A DNA stretch of 64,000 bases from UBA1952 sp965246855 (GTDB lineage: Bacteria; Bacteroidota; Bacteroidia; Chitinophagales; Chitinophagaceae): NCBI GenBank assembly GCA_965246855.1, contig CBDFFP010000002.1:434001-498000 (forward strand), read 5' to 3'. Under the pieces are notes generated by a model that saw only the letters and a list, made by a program, of their open reading frames with translations, made no database searches and had not been told where the DNA came from. A program made the translations under genes and the position numbers. Every line of letters starts with the position of its first letter. Position 1 is the stretch's first letter. Below are positions 49,690-57,773 of this stretch, one piece after another.

Positions 49690-49959
49690 ATGGAACACGG
49701 CATCATCTACTGGATTATCATCGGCCTTGTTGCCGGTGCACTGGCAAAAGCCATTCACCCCGGAAAAGACCCCGGCGGCTGGATTATTACCATCATCATT
49801 GGTATCATCGGCAGTATCATCGGTGGCTTTCTCAACAACAACGTGATTCACCTCTTCGGCAATAACAGCCTTATCGGAAACGTGGTGGTCGCTACACTCG
49901 GCGCAATCATCTTTTTGTGGCTCTACCGCATGGCAACCCGTGGCCGCACAACGGCTTAA
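49690..49959 (+). CDS. GlsB/YeaQ/YmgE family membrane protein
   Basis: An 89-residue protein of the transglycosylase-associated (GlsB/YeaQ/YmgE) family. It has three hydrophobic helices with glycine-rich pattern: IIYWIIIGLVAGALAKAIHP, GGWIITIIIGIIGSIIGGFL and NVVVATLGAIIFLWLYRMA. The family is often induced by general or envelope stress, with a still unclear role. It follows the compound palindrome and has its own terminator downstream. Confidence 0.9.
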   Translation: MEHGIIYWIIIGLVAGALAKAIHPGKDPGGWIITIIIGIIGSIIGGFLNNNVIHLFGNNSLIGNVVVATLGAIIFLWLYRMATRGRTTA

Positions 49960-49980
49960 AGCGGAAACCGAAAAGTGCTT

Positions 49981-50015
49981 AAAGCCGCTTTCTCCAAAAA
50001 GAAAGCGGCTTTTTC
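49981..50015 (+). terminator. terminator after the GlsB-like gene
   Basis: Stem AAAGCCGCTTTCT with AGAAAGCGGCTTT, 6-base loop, then T. It lies about 20 bases after the stop. Confidence 0.85.
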
Positions 50016-50088
50016 GTGGGCGAACATCACCACCGCCTTTCGGGTTATTTTTGCGTCGCAAAATCTGCGCGCCCTTTTTGCCTTCTTC

Positions 50089-50768
50089 ATGAAAAACCTT
50101 CGCCTGCTTTTCCTTTTCACGCTCCTGTTAAGTACCCAAAAAATCTTTGCGCAGGACGTGTACACTTCTTCCGGCAAGCCCGTAAACCGCAACCGCAAGG
50201 CTGCCATGAACACCCGTTCCGGCTTCGACAAAGACAAGATGATTTACGGCGGAAACATTCAGTTGAACTACGGGAATATTTATTACAGCAACGGCATGTC
50301 GGCAGGGACGTCCTTTGTAATCGGCGCATCGCCCACGGTAGGGTATCGTTTTACGGAAGATTTTATGGCCGGCGTGGGTTTGGGATACACCTATCAAAGC
50401 GTGAGCGAGGGGCTTTTTAATCCGCAAACCAGCCAAACATCGCCGCAAAGAAATCATTGGTGTATCCAAACATCTGGGCGCGCTATACCGTGTTTGAGAA
50501 CATTTTTGTGCAGGCTGAATATGCCTACAATTCGCTGTTCTACAACTACCTCCGCTACGACCCTTCAGGCAGTGGCAATGTAATCAAAAGCTATTCTACC
50601 GCCTCTGTTTCCACCCTGCTGCTGGGCGGCGGCCTCCGGCAGCGTATCTCCGAGCGCAGTTCCATTTTGGTGGGTATTTTCTACAACGTGCTGGGAAATA
50701 AAAATCAGGAGTTCAATCCTTACCCCGGAAATGTCGTTTTCCGCACCGGTATCAGCATCGGCTACTAA
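50089..50768 (+). pseudogene. outer-membrane beta-barrel protein, split by a 1-base frameshift
   Basis: Signal peptide MKNLRLLFLFTLLLSTQKIF and a beta-barrel body (GGNIQLNYGNIYYSNGMSAG, FVIGASPTVGYRFTEDFMAG, VGLGYTYQSVSEG). At about 50455 the frame changes. The first frame ends ...SPQRNHWC with unrelated sequence after it. The next frame continues with VYPNIWARYTVFENIFVQAE and ends GNVVFRTGISIGY, a normal barrel end with a terminal aromatic. A single G lost near TGGTG would explain it. Restored, it would be about 226 residues and belongs to the PorT-like outer-membrane families. Confidence 0.72.
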
Positions 50769-50804
50769 GCCGCTTTTCTCCGCTCTCCACGGCCCTACGT
50801 TTTC

Positions 50805-52304
50805 ATGCACCACGGCTTTCTGCTGGCCATTGTTCTCGGCTATTTCGCGCTGCTCCTCGGCATCGCTTTCTACACGTCCCGCAACGCAACCAACGAATCT
50901 TTCTTCATCGGCAACCGCTCTTCGCACTGGGCGCTCGTAGCCTTCGGGATGATTGGAACTTCCTTAAGCGGAATGACGTTCATCTCTGTTCCGGGCACGG
51001 TGGCGGCGGGTGGACTGGGGTATTTTCAGGTCGTTATCGGCTACATGCTGGGCTATCTGGTGGTGGCGTTTGTGTTGCTGCCGCTGTATTACCGCTTGCG
51101 GCTCACGTCTATCTACACCTACTTAGACGGGCGTTTTGGAAACAGCGCCTACAAGACAGGGGCGATGTTTTTCATCCTCTCCCGCACGCTTGGTGCGACG
51201 CTGCGGCTCTATCTCGTCATCAAGGTGTTGCAGCATTTTGTGCTGGCGCAAATGGGCATTCCCTTTGAAGCCACGGCGATTGCGATTCTCCTGCTGATTC
51301 TCCTCTATACCTATCGCGGCGGCGTGAAAACAATTGTGTGGACAGACACGCTGCAAACCACTTTTATGCTCCTCGCCCTCGGCGCGTGTGTGTGGTTTCT
51401 GTTCGGGAAGTTGGAATTTCCGTCGGTGGGAGCGGGCTGGAAAACCATGAGTGATTATGGCCTCACAAAGCTGTTTGATTACAACCCGCAATCGGGCACT
51501 TTCTTCCTGAAACAAATTATTGGCGGCGCGGCGATAACCGTGGCGATGACGGGCCTTGACCAAGAGATGATGCAGAAAAACATCTCGGTGCGCACGCTCG
51601 GCGACTCGCAGAAAAACGTACTCGTGCTGTCGGTGTTGCAGGGCGCGGTGGTGTTTATTTTCCTCCTGCTGGGCGGGCTGCTGGCGCTTCATGCGCAAAG
51701 CACCGGCGCAGCCATCACGAAGGGCGACGACCTGTTTCCCACCTTCGCTGTAAACGGTGCGCCGTTTTGGATAACGGTGTGCTTTCTCATTGGCCTTATT
51801 TCCGCGCTTTTTCCTTCCGCAGACGGCGCGCTCACGGCGCTCACATCGTCTTTCTGCATTGATATTCTGGGCATTCGCCGGGCCGAAAAAGCCCTGAGCG
51901 AGGCGGCGCAAAAAAAGACGCGGTTGCAGGTGCACTACACTTTCGCGGTGGTGTTCCTCGCCTTTGTTTTCGTGTTCCGGGAGATCGACAACGGCTCGCT
52001 GATTAGCACGCTGCTCACGGTGGCAGGCTATACCTACGGGCCGCTGCTGGCGCTCTTTGCCTTTGGCCTGACGACGAAAAGACAACCGCATAAAACGCTG
52101 CTTCCCATCGTGTGTATCCTCGCGCCGGTGGTGTGTTATTTCCTTAAAATGGCGGAGAAGAACCTCCTGGGCGGCTACGTCATCGGTACGGAACTGCTGC
52201 TGATAAACGCGGCGCTTACGTACGTTGGACTGGCGGTTATTTCAACTAGGAAAATGCCCGCCGCAGTGCCGGTTGCGGTGGCGCAGGAAAGGGCGCGTGC
52301 TTAG
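50805..52304 (+). CDS. sodium:solute symporter (SSS family)
   Basis: A 499-residue integral membrane transporter with about 13 helices in the LeuT-fold SSS pattern: FFIGNRSSHWALVAFGMIGT, SLSGMTFISVPGTVAAGGL, YTYLDGRFGNSAYKTGAMFF, YTYRGGVKTIVWTDTLQTTF, TVAMTGLDQEMMQKNISVRT and LFPSADGALTALTSSFCIDI. It couples sodium entry to uptake of an organic solute or ion. No binding-site residue in the sequence fixes the substrate. It starts 36 bases after the frameshifted OMP gene on the same strand. Confidence 0.9.
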   Translation: MHHGFLLAIVLGYFALLLGIAFYTSRNATNESFFIGNRSSHWALVAFGMIGTSLSGMTFISVPGTVAAGGLGYFQVVIGYMLGYLVVAFVLLPLYYRLRLTSIYTYLDGRFGNSAYKTGAMFFILSRTLGATLRLYLVIKVLQHFVLAQMGIPFEATAIAILLLILLYTYRGGVKTIVWTDTLQTTFMLLALGACVWFLFGKLEFPSVGAGWKTMSDYGLTKLFDYNPQSGTFFLKQIIGGAAITVAMTGLDQEMMQKNISVRTLGDSQKNVLVLSVLQGAVVFIFLLLGGLLALHAQSTGAAITKGDDLFPTFAVNGAPFWITVCFLIGLISALFPSADGALTALTSSFCIDILGIRRAEKALSEAAQKKTRLQVHYTFAVVFLAFVFVFREIDNGSLISTLLTVAGYTYGPLLALFAFGLTTKRQPHKTLLPIVCILAPVVCYFLKMAEKNLLGGYVIGTELLLINAALTYVGLAVISTRKMPAAVPVAVAQERARA

Positions 52305-52328
52305 GCGTTACAAGCGGAAAGATGATTC

Positions 52329-52381
52329 AGCCCCGTAGGGGCGCAGGTTTGGTCAGACCAAACCTGCGCCCCTACGGGACT
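52329..52381. repeat. long palindrome CCCCGTAGGGGCGCAGG type, copy 2
   Basis: AGCCCCGTAGGGGCGCAGG-TTTGGTC against GACCAAA-CCTGCGCCCCTACGGGACT, almost perfect. It is the same family as 44023-44077. A half copy, CCGCCCCTACGGGGC, follows at about 52424-52438. Confidence 0.85.
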
Positions 52382-52493
52382 CCCTTCCAATAAAAACTCC
52401 TTTTCGCTACCAAACCACCGCCCCTACGGGGCTGCCAGAACGCCCTTTATCGGCGCATCTCCCAAAAACCATCTCCTCCAAAAACATCCTCCC

Positions 52494-53279
52494 ATGGAAG
52501 ACCAAACAAACGAAACCAGCCCCAATTCCCAGACGCCTTTAGAGCAACCCGCCAAAGTGGTGGTGCCCGCCCCGGCAGCCGCGCGCGGTGCGTTCTCCAA
52601 CCTCAACATGCGCCACTGGACGGAGACACGCGCCTCCTCGAGCTGGCAGATTTTTAAAATCATGGCGGAGTTCGTGCAGGGCTTTGAGGCGATGGCTAAA
52701 ATCGGGCCGTGTATCTCCGTCTTCGGCTCGGCGCGGACAAAGCCGGGCAGCAAGTATTATGAGCTGGCGGTGGAGATTGCCCGGCTGCTTTCGCTGGAAG
52801 GTTTCGGCATCATCACGGGCGGCGGGCCGGGCATTATGGAAGCCGGAAACAAGGGCGCACACATGGCCGGCGGCAAGTCGGTGGGACTGAATATTGAGCT
52901 GCCTTTTGAGCAGCATTCCAATCCGTTTCTGACGCGCGAAGCGAATCTGAATTTTGACTATTTTTTCGTGCGCAAGGTGGTGTTTACCAAATACTCGCAG
53001 GGCTTTGTGATGATGCCCGGTGGCTGGGGCACGATGGACGAGTTTTTTGAAATCGCGACGCTCATCCAAACCCAGAAATTCACCCAAACGCCGATGGTGT
53101 GCGTAGGCAAGGAATACTGGCAAGGCCTGTTCGATTGGATGCGCACCACGATGCTTCAAAAAGAAGGTAATATCTCGCCCGGCGATCTGGAGATGATTCA
53201 GGTCTACGACACGGCGGAGGAAGTAGTGGAGTATATCTGCGACTTTTATACCCGCAACAAGCTGCAACCGAATTTTTAG
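52494..53279 (+). CDS. LOG-family/TIGR00730 Rossmann-fold protein
   Basis: A 261-residue protein of the LOG family, many of which release cytokinin-like bases from nucleoside monophosphates (phosphoribohydrolases). Others were wrongly called lysine decarboxylases. Signature elements are ISVFGSARTKPGSKYYELAV, GFGIITGGGPGIMEAGNKGA and the PGGxGTxxE motif in MMPGGWGTMDEFFEIATLIQ. The first 40 residues are Pro/Thr-rich and probably disordered. A role in purine nucleotide cleavage is a family inference. Confidence 0.88.
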   Translation: MEDQTNETSPNSQTPLEQPAKVVVPAPAAARGAFSNLNMRHWTETRASSSWQIFKIMAEFVQGFEAMAKIGPCISVFGSARTKPGSKYYELAVEIARLLSLEGFGIITGGGPGIMEAGNKGAHMAGGKSVGLNIELPFEQHSNPFLTREANLNFDYFFVRKVVFTKYSQGFVMMPGGWGTMDEFFEIATLIQTQKFTQTPMVCVGKEYWQGLFDWMRTTMLQKEGNISPGDLEMIQVYDTAEEVVEYICDFYTRNKLQPNF

Positions 53280-53302
53280 GGGCGCGTCTGGTGGATGGGC
53301 GC

Positions 53303-53382
53303 ACGTTTTGTCACCCCGCCGAAAGGCAGGGCCTCACCACCCGGCTTCTCAGATTCCGCCTTTCGGCGGAATGACAAAACGC
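53303..53382. repeat. dispersed palindrome with GTTTTGTCA/TGACAAAAC ends
   Basis: Inverted ends CGTTTTGTCA...CCGCCGAAAGG against CCTTTCGGCGGAATGACAAAACG (split here for reading). It is the same general class as the GTCATT elements at 12612 and 15482, and lies between two convergent genes. Confidence 0.7.
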
Positions 53383-53418
53383 GGAGGGCAAAACAACAAG
53401 CAGATACGCGCGGCGCGC

Positions 53419-54036
53419 CTACACCACGGCCTCTACCACCGCGCTCTGCTGCCCCACCAGCGTGTCGTCGGCCAGGATATAGAAGGCGTAATATTCCCGC
53501 CGCTCCGGCACGCCTTCCACCAGGTTGGGCCGCCGGTCGCGGAAGGGCGAGCGCGAACACTGGGCCAGGAAAGAAAACGCCTCTTCCCCACCCCGGCGGC
53601 TCCAGATATGAATGCCATTGCTCTGCGCCTTCCGGAATCTGAGGCGCACCTCCCCGGCAGTAAGCAGCACCTTTAGCACCGGCTGCGCCGTTTGCGCGTC
53701 CCACTCCGGGCCGCGCCCCACCACGCCCAGCGATCTCCCCACGGCCTCGGTATAGGTGTCTTTGGCCTTGAGGCGGGCCACTTTCCGGCGCAGCTTTTTC
53801 TCCACTTCCGTCAGCACGGCCCGCTTGGCCGCCGCCACCGATTTCAGGGTTTTTTTCGCATCGTCCATCTGCTGAATGGCCGCCACAACGCGGTTGTTAT
53901 CGGCCACCATATCGGCCACTTCCTGCGCCGAAAGGCCCAGTATGGCCGCCGCCGCCGGGAGTGCTGCATTGAAGGAATGGAGGAAAATAGCGCGCTCGTC
54001 GTCGCGCTTCGGAATATAATCTACCGGCTTTGCCAT
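53419..54036 (-). CDS. unknown cytoplasmic protein downstream of a 21-bp array
   Basis: A 205-residue protein starting MAKPVDYIPKRDDERAIFLH. The N-terminal third is helical (FNAALPAAAAILGLSAQEVA) and the middle is a basic coiled-coil-like stretch (KTLKSVAAAKRAVLTEVEKK, LRRKVARLKAKDTYTEAVGR). The end is beta-rich with EVRLRFRKAQSNGIHIWSRR and YYAFYILADDTLVGQQSAVV. It resembles small Bacteroidota proteins containing a short fibronectin-III-like end, of unknown role. The open frame continues upstream for 75 codons through the array; I start at the ATG after it, because the upstream part is pure 7-residue repeat. Confidence 0.6.
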   Translation of the reverse strand: MAKPVDYIPKRDDERAIFLHSFNAALPAAAAILGLSAQEVADMVADNNRVVAAIQQMDDAKKTLKSVAAAKRAVLTEVEKKLRRKVARLKAKDTYTEAVGRSLGVVGRGPEWDAQTAQPVLKVLLTAGEVRLRFRKAQSNGIHIWSRRGGEEAFSFLAQCSRSPFRDRRPNLVEGVPERREYYAFYILADDTLVGQQSAVVEAVV

Positions 54037-54046
54037 TGCGTGAAAG

Positions 54047-54277
54047 GAGATTTCTACGGCTTCAAAGGTAATTCTTTTTTCACTGCAAGTAATCCTTGTG
54101 TTTTTAAAATTAATCCTGCGCTTAAGAAACATTATTTTTTGGAAAGCAGGATTAAGACCATAATTGTTAGGATTAATCCTGTTTATATCAGGTTTGATTT
54201 TCTTCAAAATAAAAGCAATCCCGATGTTGTCAGAATGAATCCTATTTATGTTGGGATTCATTCTGTCGGCATTAGAA
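54047..54277. repeat. 21-bp tandem array 4 (11 degenerate units) just upstream of an unknown gene
   Basis: Eleven 21-base units starting at 54047, with a consensus near TTAATCCTGTTTATNTTAGGA (for example TTAATCCTGTTTATATCAGGT and TGAATCCTATTTATGTTGGGA). They are AT-rich and more degenerate than the other arrays. The array ends 10 bases before the start codon of the gene at 54036, reading on the minus strand. Translated heptads include NPVYIRF on plus and NINRIHS on minus. Confidence 0.8.
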
Positions 54278-54387
54278 GTGCGCTTCGGGGTTTGTGCTTT
54301 TCCCCTTTTCCCCCGTGGCCCTGCGCTGGTTGCGCTGCCGGAAGGCTTGTGGGGGAAGCAGGCGGGCGGGTGTTTTGGGCAAGCGCA

Positions 54388-54421
54388 GGAAGGGCCGGGT
54401 AGCGTATTACCCAGCCCTTCC
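54388..54421. terminator. strong hairpin between the PorT-like gene and array 4
   Basis: Stem GGAAGGGCCGGGTA with TACCCAGCCCTTCC, 6-base loop, one mismatch. A T-rich tract follows on the plus strand (CGTGTTTTTCTTTT). On the minus strand it follows the PorT-like gene without a T run. The rest of 54278-54473 holds nothing clear. Confidence 0.55.
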
Positions 54422-54473
54422 CGTGTTTTTCTTTTGGCGGAAAAGAATGCCTGCGGCCTTCCTCTTCCTTGCT

Positions 54474-55109
54474 TTAGCGGATCAGATAGCCGATGCTAAA
54501 GCCGTAGCCCCAGTTGCGGATGCCTTGATCGCTGGTTCCCGCAGGTCTTATATTCGTCAGTCCGGTATGGACAAAGCCTCGCAGGATGACGCCGTTAGCC
54601 GCTTGAAAGCCGCCGCAGAAATTAAGCCCGGCATCAAAGCGTTTGTAGTTTGAGGGAATATTGTCGCCGAAAACGATGTCTGTTGAAACGCCTCTTTGGG
54701 TAAACTTTCCGCCCACTCCGAAAGCTACGAACGGCCCGCCCCCAATAAAGAGCCGCCCTTTACCAAGTGGCGCTTTCAGCAAGAGGTTCACAGGTATTTC
54801 CACATAATCCACACGGGCGCTAAAAGTGCTTCCCAAATCATCCATTCCTCGTTGTGAATAAAAGATACCCGGCTGAACAAAGAAGAAGCGGGAGAGCGGT
54901 GCATCAATAGAAATGCCTGCGCGCAAACCGGGACGCACATTTCCAACTACTTTGGCCGTACCCACAACCGGCCCGGATGGAGAGCTATAGAGATATTCCT
55001 TCCACGTCTGATTACTCATCTGCAACCCTATTTCGGGGATGATGCGGATGGATTGCGCGGCGGCAGGCAGGCTCAGGAGGAGCAGCCCTGCGTAGAGAAG
55101 TTTTTTCAT
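54474..55109 (-). CDS. PorT-like outer-membrane beta-barrel protein
   Basis: A 211-residue protein with signal peptide MKKLLYAGLLLLSLPAAAQ and amphipathic beta strands ending in an aromatic-rich tail (GYGFSIGYLIR). Strand motifs are PGLRAGISIDAPLSRFFFVQ, PGIFYSQRGMDDLG, YVEIPVNLLLKAPLGKGRLF and GGGPFVAFGVGGKF, typical of the porin_7/PorT group in Bacteroidota. The function is unknown, probably a structural or assembly-related barrel. The start at 55109 gives a clean signal peptide. Confidence 0.85.
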   Translation of the reverse strand: MKKLLYAGLLLLSLPAAAQSIRIIPEIGLQMSNQTWKEYLYSSPSGPVVGTAKVVGNVRPGLRAGISIDAPLSRFFFVQPGIFYSQRGMDDLGSTFSARVDYVEIPVNLLLKAPLGKGRLFIGGGPFVAFGVGGKFTQRGVSTDIVFGDNIPSNYKRFDAGLNFCGGFQAANGVILRGFVHTGLTNIRPAGTSDQGIRNWGYGFSIGYLIR

Positions 55110-55173
55110 AGGGCGCAAATATAGGAGCAGCCGGTTTGCCTTTTCTTTTCGGGAACTTCGCCCCGTCACATTT

Positions 55174-55213
55174 CATAACCCATGACTTATGACCCATGAC
55201 TTATGACCCATGA
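55174..55213. repeat. ATGACTTATGACCC direct repeat around a start codon
   Basis: CATGACTTATGACC is repeated about 2.5 times. The O-methyltransferase start at 55203 lies inside it, so residues MTHE come from the repeat, and additional ATGs occur in other frames. Confidence 0.7.
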
Positions 55214-55844
55214 AGACTACGCTTCCCGCTTCTCCGCCCCGGAACCCGACTTGCTACGCACCTTGCGCGAAGACACCGAGCGGACGGTAGCGCGGCCACA
55301 CATGCTTTCCGGGCCTTTGCAGGGCGCTTTGCTGAAAATGCTTGTGGCGATGAGCGGCGCACGGCGGGCGATAGAAATCGGCACTTTTACCGGCTACGCC
55401 ACGCTGTGGATGGCGGAAGGATTGCCCGAAGGCGGACAGCTTTATACGCTGGAAACCGACGCGGGCCACGCCGCTTTTGCGCAACGCTATTTTGACCAGT
55501 CGCCTATTGGGAGCCGCATATTTCCATTGCTCGGTCGCGGGCTGGAACTGTTGCAATCCTTGGAAGGGCCATTTGACTTCGCCTTTATCGACGCTGACAA
55601 GGGCGGTTACGCAGCCTACTACGACGCGCTTTTTCCGAAGATGCGCGTGGGCGGAATCCTCGTGGCCGACAATGTTTTGTTTCGGGGAGAAGTGTTGCAG
55701 GAGGTAGAACAGCAGGGAACGACGGCGCGCCACATGGCGCAGTTCAACCACAAAATCCGCACCGACTGGCGCGTGGAGAACGTGCTGCTTCCCATCCGCG
55801 ACGGATTGAACGTGATTCGTAAAATCTCCGACGGAACTTTGTAG
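55203..55844 (+). CDS. class I SAM-dependent O-methyltransferase
   Basis: A 213-residue methyltransferase of the caffeoyl-CoA O-methyltransferase (COG4122) type. Conserved elements are PLQGALLKMLVAMSGARRAI, then EIGTFTGYATLWMAEGLPEG (SAM-binding motif I), LYTLETDAGHAAFAQRYF, FDFAFIDADKGGYAAYYDAL (metal-binding D-A-D-K) and GGILVADNVLFRGEVL. Acceptors in bacteria are usually small catechols or unknown. The start codon lies inside a tandem repeat. Confidence 0.88.
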   Translation: MTHEDYASRFSAPEPDLLRTLREDTERTVARPHMLSGPLQGALLKMLVAMSGARRAIEIGTFTGYATLWMAEGLPEGGQLYTLETDAGHAAFAQRYFDQSPIGSRIFPLLGRGLELLQSLEGPFDFAFIDADKGGYAAYYDALFPKMRVGGILVADNVLFRGEVLQEVEQQGTTARHMAQFNHKIRTDWRVENVLLPIRDGLNVIRKISDGTL

Positions 55845-55885
55845 TTTAGAGCGTTTATCTTTCGTCCTTCTTTCCCTTGTTCTGT

Positions 55886-57688
55886 ATGTTTTTGATGCGA
55901 AGCGCAACGCGCCTTCCGGCCTTGCTATTGCTCCTTATTTTCCCCTTTTCCCTCCACGCCCAAACGAAGTACGACGAGGCGGCGCGCGCCTACATCGCCC
56001 ACTACAAAGACCTCGCGATTTCGGAGCAGAAACGCACCGGCATCCCGGCGGCCATCAAGCTGGCGCAGGGCATTTATGAAACCGCCGCCGGAACTTCCGA
56101 ACTGGCAACAGGCGCGAATAACCACTTCGGCATGAAGTGCAAGAAAGGCTGGACGGGCGAAACGTTTGCCCATACCGACGACGCGCCCAACGAATGCTTC
56201 CGCAAGTATCCCAACGCCGAAGCTTCCTTCCGCGATCAGGGAAATTACCTGCGCTCCAATCCGCGCTATGCCGCCTGCTTTGCGACCGACGTGGAAGATT
56301 ATCGCCGCTGGGCCGCCGAACTGCGCCGCGCGGGCTACGCCACCAACCCGAAATACGCCGACAAAATCACCAAGACCGTGGAGGATTACGGCCTCCAACA
56401 ATTCACGCTGATGGCCGAAGGGAAAGCCGCCCCGCAAAACCTGCCGGTTCCTACAAGTGCGCCCGCCATTGCCGCCCAACCACCGGTACGCCGCGACGTT
56501 GCGCCGTCGCCGGGCGAAGTGAACATGGCCGTGGTGCCGCAGCCCGCAGGCGATGGCCGGTTAGAAACCTACAAAGGCTTGCAGGGATTTTATGCCCGCA
56601 AAGGACAGAGTCTTTTGGAAGCCGCTACGCGCTACAATGTGCGCTACGCCAAGCTGCTGGAATGGAACGAGCTGGCCGATGCGCCGGTGCCTTACGATAT
56701 GTTTGTTTTTCTGGAGAAAAAAGCTGCGCGCGGCGGCAGCGTGACGCACGTAGTGAAGCCCGGCGAGACGATGCACAAGATTGCGCAGGCAGAGGCCATG
56801 CAGGTAGGCAGCCTGCGGCAGCTCAACATGATTGACTTTACCGAGGAGCCGCAACCGGGCGTTACGCTGCAACTGCAAAGAGCCGTTACCAACCGTCCCG
56901 CTGTGTATTTGCCATCACAGGTGAAAGCGCCCGAAGTGGTGGTGGAAGTGGTGCAGCAGCGGCCGGTGATAAAAACGGAAGTACAGCCCGAAATGCCGGT
57001 AGTCGTAACGCCGCAGGAAACCATGCAGCCTGCGCAGGCACCGCCGGCCAACACCATGGCGCAGGTAGTGGAACCGGAAACATCTGCGGTAACGGAGCCG
57101 GTGATTCCGTCCGTTCCGGTGCGGAAATCCAAAAACCCAAAATCCAGAATCCAAGTACCGGAAGCAGCGGTGAAAATACCGGCTTCCAGAACCGAGAAAG
57201 GCACGCTGATTGCCAAAGCCGACATTGCTGATGCACCGCAGGCAACAGCGAAAAAGGAAGAAGACAACGAGCCGGTTTCCACCGCTATGCCCGACCCTAC
57301 GCCGCTGTCTCCGGTGAGCGCGCTGGTGGTAAATACCAGCACGCCCGATGCGCCCGCCGTGCCTTCCGAAAAAGCTGTGGAAACGCCCGACAAGCCCTTG
57401 CCGGAATACGACGACACGCCAATGGGCCGGCTGAAAGCGAAGATGGACCGCGCCGTTTATGCCAAACGCGAAAAGCAGGAACCTGCGCCGGAATCAACCG
57501 TTCCTGCGCCGGTGGAAGTACCCACTCCTGCTGCCGGAAACCGCCCGGCTGTTCACACGGTCCTGAAAGGCGAAACCGTGTTCAGCATTGCGAAGAAATA
57601 CGGCGTCTCCGTGACGCAGCTCCGCAAGTGGAACGGCATGGATTTCAGCGCAATGAAGGTGGGCCAGAAGCTGAAGCTGAAACCGTAA
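55886..57688 (+). CDS. exported glucosaminidase with LysM domains
   Basis: A 600-residue peptidoglycan hydrolase of the GH73-like type. After a signal peptide (LPALLLLLIFPFSLHA) comes the catalytic domain (about 25-160) with YDEAARAYIAHYKDLAISEQ, GIPAAIKLAQGIYETAAGTS (catalytic Glu) and NNHFGMKCKKGWTGE. LysM-like units follow: one weak near 225-270, one near 285-330 (HVVKPGETMHKIAQAE) and a C-terminal one near 560-600 (KGETVFSIAKKYGVSVTQLR). They are separated by long Pro/Val/Thr-rich linkers. It probably cleaves cell-wall glycan during division or remodelling. Confidence 0.9.
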   Translation: MFLMRSATRLPALLLLLIFPFSLHAQTKYDEAARAYIAHYKDLAISEQKRTGIPAAIKLAQGIYETAAGTSELATGANNHFGMKCKKGWTGETFAHTDDAPNECFRKYPNAEASFRDQGNYLRSNPRYAACFATDVEDYRRWAAELRRAGYATNPKYADKITKTVEDYGLQQFTLMAEGKAAPQNLPVPTSAPAIAAQPPVRRDVAPSPGEVNMAVVPQPAGDGRLETYKGLQGFYARKGQSLLEAATRYNVRYAKLLEWNELADAPVPYDMFVFLEKKAARGGSVTHVVKPGETMHKIAQAEAMQVGSLRQLNMIDFTEEPQPGVTLQLQRAVTNRPAVYLPSQVKAPEVVVEVVQQRPVIKTEVQPEMPVVVTPQETMQPAQAPPANTMAQVVEPETSAVTEPVIPSVPVRKSKNPKSRIQVPEAAVKIPASRTEKGTLIAKADIADAPQATAKKEEDNEPVSTAMPDPTPLSPVSALVVNTSTPDAPAVPSEKAVETPDKPLPEYDDTPMGRLKAKMDRAVYAKREKQEPAPESTVPAPVEVPTPAAGNRPAVHTVLKGETVFSIAKKYGVSVTQLRKWNGMDFSAMKVGQKLKLKP

Positions 57689-57703
57689 ACGCGGCGCGCG
57701 CTC

Positions 57704-57773
57704 AGACAAAAAACGATAGACAAAAGAGGATTTTACAGACCATACGTAGGAACACGCCAATAGGCGCGTTCTT
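57704..57773. repeat. composite AGACAAAA + hairpin dispersed repeat, copy 4
   Basis: AGACAAAAAACGATAGACAA, a GGATTTT block, then GTAGGAACACGCCAATAGGC with GGCGCGTTC. A second element, ATTATTCATTGTTCATTACT, follows at 57783-57814, immediately before hpt. Confidence 0.72.

Noticed and set aside
10382..54277. The 21-bp arrays as CRISPR arrays
   Set aside because: There is no alternation of a constant repeat with unique spacers, the period is far too short, and no cas genes are in the window.
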